From Myrica gale (taxonomy: Eukaryota > Streptophyta > Magnoliopsida > Fagales > Myricaceae), in assembly GCA_963930655.1 (NCBI GenBank), contig OZ005601.1, forward strand, positions 24,366,921 to 24,430,920: a stretch of DNA of 64,000 bases, in the 5' to 3' direction. Position 1 is the stretch's first letter; each line of letters opens with the position of its first letter. A program made the position numbers and the translations under genes. Positions 1 through 10,272 of the stretch are shown here, piece after piece. The notes under the pieces are model-generated. The model worked only from the letters and a program-made list of their open reading frames with translations, had not been told where the DNA came from and ran no database searches.

Positions 1-604
1 CAGGACTCGCGCGACGCCCTTTGCCAGCGTCGCGCGCGCGACCTTGCGCGCAGGACGCGCGCGACGCCCTTTGTTTTTCGTTAAATTTGTTCTATTAATT
101 ACCAGGACTCGAAGTTCCGCTTTCAAGCATAAACATTTCGTTTCTTCTATTGTTTGACTAAAATAGTACTGGACGCTCCAAGTCAACTATGTTAATAATA
201 ATTAGAAAGAATTTCAATGGTAGTTGCCCTCGTGGACAGTGATCATCAATTAATAATCAGAAAGAACGAAAGACATTCAGAAAATTCCTCCACTCTTATC
301 ACGTGCAGCATCGATCATGCTATCTCATTGCTGGTGTCAGAAAAATCCACCTTGCACTCAAAGTCTCTAACCCATCAATGCCCTCAAATCCGGATCGAAT
401 TACTTTGGAATTGCAGGAGTACCTTTTGAAAACGCAGCTCTGAAAGTCGAGAATTTCTTCTGGGCCGGTAACGAGACATCGGGCATAAACGAAAATATAG
501 GACTACAAAATTAAGAGCAAGAGATGTAACGACTTGGATGTCGCGCGCGCATCCTTGCGTCCAGGGCGCGCACGACATCCTTTTTTCTCTGAAATTTTGC
601 TTGG
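1..604. other. unassigned repeat-like sequence with CpG-rich motifs
   Basis: No gene is recognisable. Two CpG-rich stretches stand out from AT-rich surroundings: about 1-75, with repeated GCGCGCGAC and GACGCCCTTTG words, and about 540-582, with related words (GCGCGCGCATCC and GCGCGCACGACATCC) arranged almost as an inverted pair. The second stretch abuts the point where coatomer zeta homology stops (about 605), so this sequence is probably part of a repeat that joined or replaced the end of that gene fragment. The open frames here are short and look like nothing known. Confidence 0.4.
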
Positions 605-893
605 ATCCAAGTTCTCGAGTGCCTCCCTTTTCTCACAATTGCTCCTACAAGAAGAGATGAACGAGAAAACATGAACCAGGAGAACAAATTACTAAATCGT
701 TTCACAAATACCAAAAACTAAATCAAAATTTATCATAGAAAATACCTCAAAAGAAGGGCAACTGCATCAAAAAATCCCTGAAGAACTGTAGCTAAGACGA
801 GTTCATTTTCATCATCACCTCCAGTCACAAAGAAGTGCAGGTCCTGGATAAACTTGTAAATAACAATGTTGTTCTCGAACATGGATATATCCG
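605..893 (-). pseudogene. coatomer zeta subunit (COPI) gene fragment, two exons
   Basis: Coatomer zeta is the small subunit of the COPI coat on Golgi vesicles. On the minus strand, 746-893 reads as one exon bounded by an AG acceptor (895-894) and a GT donor (745-744). Its peptide includes [18 protein letters not shown] and then [20 protein letters not shown], close to the conserved core of plant zeta. A second exon starts at 644 after a TTGTAG acceptor and continues in phase with a segment ending EKREALENLD, as in the family. Just after that, near 604, the family sequence is lost and the frame enters CpG-rich repeat DNA. The upstream exons that should follow at higher coordinates are not visible before 2027. 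It is therefore a partial copy with its introns retained: a broken gene or a fragment moved by a transposon. Confidence 0.75.
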
Positions 894-2027
894 CTGCATA
901 TGAGAACATAGCAGTTCAAAAAGAATATTCAGGTCTCTCGATATATCATGTCATTTACCATATTTACCAGGTATCCCCAACCATGGAAGAGGTGAGTCCT
1001 AGGGAGAATACGATAGTTTGATTATGTCCAGTGCCAGCCACGGGAAACCGCTGGAGACGCATGTTTTTGGTCTTTTTAACGCGGGAGACGCAGGCAAGGG
1101 CCTTGCGCTAGGAATCATCATCGTAGTTAAATTTCCTACAACATAAATTTTAAAACCCCACCCCGCCCCAACAATGATTTGTGTGATTACCCAGAAAATG
1201 CAGAAAAATCGAAGAAAGGAAAAAACAACAAATCAGGGACTCGAAGCTGGAGGTACTGCCCGCATGTGGGACGAATGATGCGGAAGTCTGCCGAAAAAGG
1301 AAAGAAAAGGAAGAAGAAGATAAGTTGGAGACAACAAACAACGACGTTAAACAGGCGTTAGAGTGCTTTTTAAATTTTGAACTGGAGTTTCACGCGGATT
1401 GATGAGATGTCATTTTGTTTCACGCGGATTGATGAGATGTCATGTTGTTTCACGCGGATTGATGAGATGGCATTTTGCGGACCTTTGATATTAAATGCAC
1501 AGTATGGATTTGTCGAATTGCTCCTCGTGCAATACCCTAAGTATTGCAGAGGAGCCCGGTCCCGTTCTCTTACCCTCTTGCTGTCGTGCCAGGTGAACAC
1601 GTCTTGCGCTAAAAGAGGCCAAAAAAGCAAAAGGTTTCATGAACGATGGATCCAGACCTGCTCAGTTCCAACTTTTGTCCCACGTTTCTGCCTCACGTTT
1701 CGAAACCTGAGATGCTTGTTTTATAAAAAAATTATAAAGAGAAATTATAAATATTTAATTATATTTTAATTTTAAAAAAATTTGTGTAATAATTAGTTAA
1801 AAGTTTTAAAGATATTTAATTTTTACTATCGTTTATAAAAAGTTTAAAAAAGACAATTTGATGTAGTTATTTAATAAAAAATATTGTTAGGTGAAAAAAA
1901 CAGAGAGAGAATATTTATTATAATTTTTGAAGAAAAAAAAAATTATAATTAGCCTCATATTTATGGGTAAAAATCAATTTGTTACCCACTATTTTGAAAA
2001 TGGTGATTTAAGACCCTTAATTTTTGA
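894..2027. other. intergenic, no gene recognised
   Basis: Apart from the 30-bp tandem repeat at 1387-1476, I see no coding segment. From about 1715 to 1960 it is extremely AT-rich (runs of A, T and TTTAAA words), as in old MITEs or matrix-attachment-like DNA, but I could not find clear terminal repeats. The sequence just before 2028 is not the missing edge of the neighbouring LTR. Confidence 0.5.
1387..1476. repeat. three tandem copies of a 30-bp unit
   Basis: The unit begins GTTTCACGCGGATTGATGAG and is repeated at 1387, 1417 and 1447 with only two or three differences (for example GTCATTTT, GTCATGTT, GGCATTTT). Because 30 is a multiple of three, the repeat stays open in several frames, so the apparent small ORFs on both strands are by-products of the repeat. 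No function is evident. Confidence 0.9.
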
Positions 2028-3335
2028 AACAAGGATAAGTCCAAGATCGTATTCCACAGGGACAATAGAGTATCAAAGTATTTATAATCTATTATTGCTA
2101 AAGAAAATGTAAAAGTATTTTTGGGTTTTCTGTATATGTGAAAATCAGGTTGATAATGAGATTTTGAAATGTGAATATAAAATATTGGTGAGAAACGAAA
2201 ATGATAAACCAAATCAAAGCTAAAAGGTAAATGACTTAATAGAATAATTTTAACAAACACTTGGGGTACGGGTTAATTAACCTTTGCTTCTACATGTTCT
2301 ACCTTTCTTTGCATTACTCCTCTGCTACTAGTCAATATTCTCCAAACAACAACCAAAATCACATAACATATGTCAATGCAAAGACTTAACTAAATCAAGA
2401 TTTTGTTGTGCCTAACGTCAACAGCGAAACAAGAAATGAATCAAGCTATTCAAAATATATTTCTCTTCAAACACTCGGTTTCAGCAGGTGAACATTGAAC
2501 ATCCAACAGTAGGCAAGAACATCATGAAACTAAAGGAAAGTAACCCCTAACCCAAGTATTAAAACTTAGCCAATCATTTTCAAATGCAAAAATCCACTAA
2601 AGAAAATAATCCTTAACATTGTAAATGAAATGTTGCTTCCAAGAAATCGAAGAACCGAGAATGGAGAACGTAAAATGAAAACGAAAACCCCAGCAAAAAG
2701 AAGAAGACTCCTACACCAGACGAAAGTCTAGAATTTATAGCCAGCCCCCTCAACAGATTCGGTGCTCCCCATTTTCTCCTTGCTTCTTTCCTCCATAGTA
2801 CTCATTGCGTTGCTCATTGTAACCGTCGAATATCTTCCAGCTCGGCAAGTTGTTATAAACAACTTGGTATGCCTTCCAAAATTGCCCCGAGTGCAGATTA
2901 TAACGCAGCGCTCAACCCCCGCTCGAGCGCCCTCGTTTTCTTTCAGACAGAGAAATTAACGCTTCACCAACGCTCGATCACCGCTCGAGCGCCCTGGGTG
3001 GATTTCATACAGAGGCTTTCCGCTCAACGCCCGCTCGTCAAACCGCTCGAGCGCTTTTTGATGCTTTCAGGCAGAGACTTCCCGCTCGACCACTGCTCGA
3101 GCGAGAACCATTGTTGAAGTTGGGCTGGACTGAGCTCCGGTGTGTTTTTTCCTGTGATTGAGGTTTCAAAAGCCCATTAGAGATAAAAGTGATATTTCAC
3201 ATGCTAAAAACACTTAAACATTTTTTTGAAAGAAATTCCCTTCGTTTAACACTTACACTCACTTAACCCACTATGTTAAGAGTAAGAAAAATGACAAAAA
3301 TGTTTAATTATCACACCAAAAATGTTTAATTATCA
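2028..3335 (-). repeat. Athila 3' LTR, outer edge truncated
   Basis: It aligns along its length with 10316-11589. Homology starts at AACAAGGATAA, so the outermost roughly 43 bases present in the 5' LTR (10273-10315) are absent here. The inner edge carries a 22-bp tandem duplication of the LTR tip (TGTTTAATTATCA at 3301 and again at 3323). The LTR contains several copies of the palindrome CGCTCGAGCG within 2915-3110. Relative to the other LTR it also has an extra block of about 14 bases near 2970. Confidence 0.9.
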
Positions 3336-3347
3336 CACCCCCCCAAC
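3336..3347 (-). other. polypurine tract of the Athila element
   Basis: On the minus strand the sequence GTTGGGGGGGTG immediately precedes the LTR tip TGATAATTAAAC. This is the expected place and composition for the primer of plus-strand DNA synthesis. The trailing GGTG is itself part of the 22-bp unit duplicated at the LTR tip. Confidence 0.8.
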
Positions 3348-3640
3348 TGACTTTTTGCTAGTCCCTAGCAAAATAAGTGACTTAAGAACCAAGATTCTGT
3401 CAATCAAAATCCTATGCAAGGCATCAAAGCAAGTGAAGATTATAAGCATTCAAATTCACTTGGACTTTTTCCAAAATTCACCAGAGAAACTTGTTAATTT
3501 TTCTAGGGACTCAATCAAAGAAAACATGTATCATTTTGTTGATTATAAAATGTTGTAAGTGTGTGATCAGTTTGCACTTGTTGATCTTCAAGACTCCTCA
3601 AAGCAATACCAGCGCAATCAGTCTCTATCTTTTTTTTTGG

Positions 3641-4005
3641 CCTCTTAGGGAAAATCAATCCTATGAATGTGCGCCTACCCACACTTTCACAAGCTTGTTT
3701 ATCCCTAGGTAACCTCACTCTTTTCTCTTCTTCTTTTTTTTTCTGCTCCCTAGGGTGAATCAAACCTGAGAATGTGTGCCTACCCACACTTTCACAAGTT
3801 CGCCTACCACTAGGTAACCCCATTTTTTTCGAATTTTGTGGCTTCCTAGGGAGAATCAATCCTATGAATGTGCGCCTACCCACACTTTCAAAAGTTTGTC
3901 TACCACTAGGTAACCCCACTCTCGGTTTTCCAGGGGGAATCAAACCTATGAACGTGCGCCTACCCACACTTTCACATGTTTGCCCTTACCACTAGTCTAC
4001 CTCAA
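3641..4005. repeat. four tandem copies of an ~85-105 bp repeat in the Athila 3' untranslated part
   Basis: Each copy has the core AATCAATCCTATGAATG, then GCGCCTACCCACACTTTCA, then a variant of CTACCACTAGGTAACC; core copies sit near 3652, 3756, 3855 and 3943. Spacing differs because the T-rich linkers vary in length. The minus-strand ORF over this block simply reads through the repeat and has no recognised domain. Confidence 0.88.
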
Positions 4006-4487
4006 GGGTGATTTTTTTTTTTTGAATGGTTGGTCCGTGCTAATCGAAGTCTTAACAGATTTCACAACTGAACTGAGTGTGACTGGGCCAAACCAACAAT
4101 CAACAACATGACATCACATTACCTAATCATGAGCTAAAAAAACTAACAAGCTTCTTTGCTAAATTTCGATTTCACTCATATGAATGTGATATAGCTCATA
4201 ATCTCAACTTTCTGATCCCAAGCGCAAAATTTACAAGACTCTCACCCCCCAACTTAAAATTAACATTGCCCTCAATGTTTAGAGTAAGGAAAAGAAAATG
4301 CATAGACGAATGGAGGACAACAAGATAGGGAGGTAGAAAAGATTACCTGAGTGGACTTGAAAAGAACAAGAAAAACACAAGCAAAATTAGAGAAAGAAAG
4401 GTAAAAACCTGCAGAACAGAAATTATTAAAGCGAAATAGAAAATGACACGAAGCAAAACAAACAGAAAAAGCAAGATAGAAGTAAAA

Positions 4488-7085
4488 CTAAGTGGCAAGA
4501 GGGTACTCGGGCTCCACGAGAGAAACAGTGGTGTCCTCGAGAGAGAAATTGGTAAAGAAAGGCTTGAGGCGCTGCCCATTAACTTTAAAACTGTTGCCAT
4601 TCTGAAGGTTAATAATCTCCACAGCGCCATGAGGAAAAACAGCCTTAACTACATAAGGTCCACTCCATCGCGATCTTAATTTCCCAGGAAATAGATGGAG
4701 ACGAGAGTTGTAGAGCAAAACTTGCTGGTGAGGTTCAAATGTTTTCCTTAAGATATGCTTGTCATGGAAAATCTTCATCCGCTCCTTAGACAGTTTGGAG
4801 TTGTCATAGGCATCTCTCCTCAACTCATCCAACTCTGAAATCTGCAGCTTTCTCAAAAACTGACATCATGAGCAGTAAAATTAAATTGTTTGACAGCCCA
4901 ATATGCTTTATGTTCCAGCTCAATGGGAAGATGACACGTTTTGCCATAAACCAACCGGTAAGGAGACATATTAAGGGAGGTTTTAAAAGCTGTCCTATAA
5001 GCCCAAAGCGCATCAGTCAGCCTTAAAGACCAATCTTTCCTATTAGGATTGACAGTTTTTTCCAAAATGTGCTTAATTTCCCTATTAGCTAGTTCAGCTT
5101 GACCATTAGTTTGAGGGTGATATGGGGTTGAGACTTTATGGTGAATACCATACTTCTTCATCAGGGTAGCAAAAGGAGTATTGCAAAAATGTGTCCCATT
5201 ATCACTAATGATAGCCCTAGGCATACCAAATCTAGCAAAAATGTTCTCCCTTAAAAATTTAAGCACTACCTTATAGTCATTTGTTTTACAGGGAATGACT
5301 TCAATCCATTTAGACACATAATCAACAGCAACTAGGATATACAAATAACCAAAGGATGATGGGAAAGGCCCCATAAAATCTCTTCCCCAACAGTCAAAGA
5401 TTTCAAGCACTAAAACAGGTTACAAAGGTATCATATGTTTCTTAGTAATTGTACCTAATTTCTGACATGACTCACAAGTCTTGCAGAAACTATATGCATC
5501 TTTAAACATTTGAGGCCAATAAAAACCACTTTGTAAAATCTTGGCAACTGTTTTACGTGCAGAAAAATGTCCACCACAAGCCCCATCATGACAACCAGAA
5601 AGTATAGCATGAATTTCATCATTTGGCACACACTTCCTAATGATCTGATCAGAGCAATATTTGAACAAATAAGGATCATCATAGAAGAAGGATTTAACCT
5701 CGTGCTTGAATCTTCGCATTTCTTGGGCACTCCAATTGGATGGGGTCCGACCTGTCACCAAGAAATTAACTATGTCAGCATACCATGACACATTAGCAAC
5801 TGATAATAAATGCTCTTCAGCGAAATAATCAAGAATAGGAAAGGATCGCTCAGGTTCTTCAAAAGTGATCCTAGACAAGTGATCTGCCACTACATTTTCG
5901 ACTCCCTTTTTGTCTTTGATTGTGATGTTAAACTCTTGGAGAAGAAGAATCCATATGATCAGCCTAGGCTTTGCATCCTTCTTAGCTAGCAAATATTTCA
6001 GAGCTGCATGATCAGTAAAAATTAGAATAGGAGATCCAAGATTATAAGCACGAAATTTCTGTAATGCAAATACTACGGCAAGTAATTCTTTTTCTGTAGT
6101 GGAATAATTCTTTTGAGCTGAATTCAGAGTTTTACTTGCATAGTAAATGACATAAGGAAGTTTATCTCTTCGCTGTCCAAGAACAGCCCCTAGAGCAAAA
6201 TCACTGGCATCACACATAATCTCAAAAGCAAGTGACCAATCAGGAGGTTAAATAATTGGAGTGGTTGTTAACATGGTTTTTAATTGTTCAAATGCTTCTT
6301 GACACTCAGTTGTCCATACAAAGCTAACATCATGCATTAATAAATGGCATAGAGGCTTAGAAATAGAGCTAAACTTTTTAATAAACCTCCTATAAAAACC
6401 AGCATGACCTAAAAACGACCTAATGTCTTTCACAGTTTTAGGTGCAGGAAGTTTAGAAATCAATTCGATTTTTGCTTTATCCACTTCAATTCCTCTAGAT
6501 GAGACAATATGACCAAGCACAATGCCTTGTTGAACCATGAAATGACATTTTTCCCAATTGAGCAATAATTGCTTTTCTTCACACCTGGTCAAAACAGCTT
6601 GCAAATTAGATAGACAACTTTCAAATGAACCTCCAAAAACTGAAAAATCATCCATGAATACTTCTAAGATGTTCTCAATCATGTCACTAAAAACACTGAG
6701 CATGCATCTTTGAAATGTTGCTGGTGCATTGCACAAGCCAAATGGCATTCTCCTAAAAGCAAAAGTACCAAAAGGACAAGTAAAAGTAGTCTTTTCTTGA
6801 TCCTCTGGTGTTATTTCTAACTGGTAGTAGCCTGAGAATCCATCTAAGAAACAATAAAATGCATGTCCAGCAACCTTTTCTAAGACTTGATCAAGAAATG
6901 GAAGAGGAAAGTGGTCTTTTCGTGTGGCTGAGTTAAGCTTCCTATAATCTACACACATCCTCCAACTAGTGGTTATTCGTGTAGGTACTAACTCATTCTT
7001 GTCATTTTTTACCACTGTCACTCCGGATTACTACTTGAATAGGACTAACCCAGTTGCTATCTGAGATGGGGTAAATAATACCCAC
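4488..7085 (-). pseudogene. Athila pol: reverse transcriptase, RNase H, integrase (broken)
   Basis: Reading down the minus strand: reverse transcriptase (about 7085-6248) with the catalytic motif FMDDFSVFG; RNase H (about 6217-5850) beginning at CDASDFALGAVLG; the integrase zinc-binding H-H-C-C segment (about 5560-5430, with CKTCESCQKLG); the integrase core (5410-4853) with its D-D-E residues (in GRDFMG, ISDNG and NREIK); and a C-terminal integrase tail (4856-4488). Breaks: a small deletion changes frame near 7021-7030, nonsense codons occur at about 6248 and 5417, and a frameshift near 4855 separates the integrase core from its tail. With these four breaks the polyprotein cannot be made in full. 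I infer inactivation after insertion. Confidence 0.93.
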
Positions 7086-7263
7086 ATCAAGCAATTTTAG
7101 CACTTCATTTTTCACTACCTCTTTCATTGTGGGATTAAGTCTCCTTTGCATTTCCCTAGAGGGTTTGGCTTCCTCCTCCTAATAAATCCTATGTGTACAC
7201 ACTAAGGGACTTATACCTTTAATATCAGCTATGGTCCACCCAATAGCCCCTTTATGCTTCTTA

Positions 7264-7445
7264 GGGGGCGTTTGTTTCCCCAATTAATCGGGGTTCGAAA
7301 TTTCCAACAAAACAAACACACTCCAAAATTTTTAACTTTTACACACACACACACTACTTTTCACAAACCCCAATAAATCTCAATAAAGTAAAGATTCCCA
7401 AAATTTCGGGAATATTCCCCGAAATTTCCACAAACAAACACCCCC
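7264..7445. mobile_element. Tourist-like MITE (PIF/Harbinger type) inside the Athila element
   Basis: The 182-bp element has inverted ends GGGGGCGTTTGTTT and (reverse complement of the right end) GGGGGTGTTTGTTT, followed by a second matched block around GAAATTTC. It is flanked on both sides by TTA (7261-7263 and 7446-7448), the 3-bp target duplication of PIF/Harbinger transposons. It has no coding capacity. It sits between the protease and reverse transcriptase parts and interrupts the polyprotein, so it arrived after the Athila insertion. Confidence 0.85.
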
Positions 7446-7524
7446 TTAAGAATTTCTAACAACATGTCTTCTTGTTCATGAGTTAAGTGAGAATACATTA
7501 CCACTGCGAAAGTGTTCTGAGGTC

Positions 7525-9890
7525 CTAGGAAGCATATTTCAGCTCAGATGGTAGAGGTTTGAGGTCCAATGTTGGAGTTTGCTCCTCGGAGGGTTTAAGC
7601 GATGCTGTCAAGGGTGGAAGCTGCTCAAATTTTAATCTCCAAGGTTCTTCAACTTGCTGACCTATTGAGGAAACATAAGATGAGTCATGAACATTTTCAA
7701 ATAAGTTTAAATCATCTTCTAGATCCTCTAAAGAGTCAATAAATTGAAGATAAGATGCAAAATTGTTATCAAGGAGATTTTCCAGCAAGTTCACTTCATG
7801 TACTTCCTCTACCTCTTGTGGTTGCCTGCAAAGATTGAAAATATTTAGTTCCAAAGTCATATTTCCAAAACTCAACTTTAAAACTCCACTTCAAGAGTTT
7901 ATAAGAGCATTGGAAGTAGCTAGGAAAGGTCTCCCTAAGATCACGGGTGCTTGGAAGGTAGATTGAGTAGTCAATTGCATGTCAAGTACTACAAAGTCTA
8001 CCGGATAGTATAATTTGTCTACTTGAACTAAAACATCTTCCACAACACCTCTAGGAATCTTAATAGACCGATCAGCCAGCTGCAGAGTAATCGAAGTGGG
8101 TTTCAACTCACCCAACCCAAGCTGAACATAAACATTGTAAGGCAATAAGTTCACACTTGAACCTAAGTCTAACAATGCTCTACCAATTTTTGAGCTCCCT
8201 ATCATACAAGCTATAGTAGGGGATCCTGGGTCTTTATACTTGGGAAGTGTGTTGGTTTGGATAATGGCACTAACCTGCTCAGTCAAAAAGGTTTTCTTTT
8301 GTACATTTAATTTTCTTTTTACAGTACATAAATCCTTTAAAAACTTAGCATAGGTAGGAACTTGCTGAATAGCATCTAACAGAGGTATATTAATCCTAAC
8401 TTGCTTAAAGATTTCAAGGATTTCAGCTTGGTGCTTGTCTCTATGCAAAGGAATTAACTTTTGAGGAAAAGGAGCGGGTATAGTGCTTGACACTTTCTCA
8501 GGTACTAAAGGAAGATCAACATCATTTTCAACGGAGGGGTTAGAGTTTTTACCATTCTTTTCTGCCCCTTGAGCTGGTATGTCAACCACCTTACCACTTC
8601 TCAAAGTTGTAATAGCCTTGACTTGTTTAACGTTAGAGTTGTTAGCTATGACTTGAGGTTGCTGATTTTGACCTTGAGGATTTGGCTGAGATTGTGCTGG
8701 AAATTTTCCTTTCTCCGGAACACTCAACGTTGTGGTCAGCCTTGTGATTTCTGATATCAGTGAAAGCTTGGGAATTCTGAGTGTTAATAGCAGCTTGGCT
8801 TTGCATAAACTGCTGGAAATTGGTGGCCAGCTGCTGGACAGTGTCTTCAAGATTTTTTTTTGGAGTTGGAGGTGCATGGTTGGCATACTGAGATGGTCCT
8901 GGCCCCTTGAAGCTGGGTATGGTGCATAATGTGAGGGTCCAAAAATGTTGGGTGCCGGTACAGCCGCTTGTTCATTCCTCCAACTGAAGTTAGGGTGATT
9001 CCTCCACCCCTGATTGTAGGTATTTGAGTAAGGGCCTGCAAAAGGTTTAGAAATCATGTTAACCGCGTTAGATTGGTCCAAGAGAACTTCCTTAAAAGCT
9101 GGGATGGTTGGGCAATCATTAGTTGAATGCCCTTGATCCTCACAAATACTACAACTCTGAACTATCTTAGGCACATCTTGTACTGCATCAACCTTTTTCA
9201 GTTCTATAGCGTCTAATTTCTTAGAAATCATAGCTAGCCTAGCATTCAAATCATCTACCTCCTTTAAATTGTATTTTCCACACCCTGAGGTAATTCTTGA
9301 ACTTTCATTCCTATCATAAACATCATATGTGTCTCATGATTGTGCATTTTCAGCTAGATAATCAAAATACTCAAAAGCTTCCTTAGGTTCTTTGTTGAAA
9401 AATTCTCCATTGCACATGGTTTCTACAAATTGTCTCATTTTGGATTGCAAACCTTCATAGAAAAAGCTAATAACACGTCAATTCTCATAACCATGGTGAG
9501 GACATGCATTTAACAAATCTTTAAACCTCTCTCAGCATTGATAGAATGTTTCAACATCTTTTTGGGCAAAGTTCATAATCTTTCTCTTTAAGGCATTCGT
9601 TCTATGCATAGGAAAAAACTTTTTCAAAAACTCTGTTTGCATTTCTTGCCAAGTTCCTATAGATCTAGGCCTTAAAGAGTTCAGCCACGTTTTAGCTTTG
9701 TCCTTCAAAGAAAAAGGAAATAATTTCAGTCTAATCACCTCCTCAGTGCATGTTTGATCCATGAAAGTTGAGCAAACTTCCTCAAATTCTTTTATATGTA
9801 AATATGGATTTTCAGACTCCATGCCATGAAAATGAGGTATTAAAGGTATCATGCCAGGTTTGAAATTGAAAACATTTGCATTCAGAGGTA
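7525..9890 (-). pseudogene. Athila gag and protease (broken)
   Basis: On the minus strand, 9852-9532 encodes a retrotransposon gag segment (HFHGMESENPYLHIKEFEEV, then KTWLNSL and a FLKKFFP motif). Further along are a CCHC zinc knuckle (CSICEDQGHSTNDC, near 9150) and an aspartic protease active site in the form LLDLGSSVNLLPY near 8150. The frame is interrupted by stops at about 9530, 9480 and 9340 and by one at about 7891. Within the open stretch 9249-7891 a central part (about 8890-8720) reads as unrelated residues, suggesting compensating frameshifts. The segment 7875-7525 is the acidic linker between protease and reverse transcriptase. Confidence 0.88.
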
Positions 9891-10245
9891 AAATGATGCA
9901 AGAAGGTGTGTTAGTTCTAACAGGATGAAGATATTCTCTGAGGGTTCTGTTTTGATTGACTATCTCCCTATTAAGATGTTCTCAATCAGTCATATTGCTA
10001 TGAGTGTCAGATGAAGATGTGAGTGCAAATGATTCTGTGGATGATGAGGGTACTGATTCTGCCCTAGCGTCTAAATGTGTTATCCCTCACCCAACCAGAC
10101 ATACAAACTCAGTAATAAAACAAATGAAAGATAAAAACAAACAAAGGAAATGAGAGGTAATAGATATCATCTGGGCTGTGCATAGGTGCACAGCTCTAAA
10201 ATCGCCCTCTCAGAGGTCAGCAAAACACTTTGATGACACCAATTG

Positions 10246-10262
10246 TCCCCGACAACGGCACC
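10246..10262 (-). other. primer binding site, tRNA-Asp type
   Basis: The minus strand reads TGGTGCCGTTGTCGGGG, matching the complement of the 3' end of plant tRNA-Asp (TGGCGCCGTTGCCGGGG) except for two C-to-T changes, consistent with deamination of methylated cytosines. It lies 10 bases inside the end of the 5' LTR. Confidence 0.85.
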
Positions 10263-10272
10263 AAAAACTAGA

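Noticed and set aside
3515..3967. 150-residue ORF between Athila integrase and LTR as an env-like protein
   Set aside because: It translates the tandem repeat (recurring VGRRTFIGLI-like segments); no signal peptide, transmembrane segment or env similarity.
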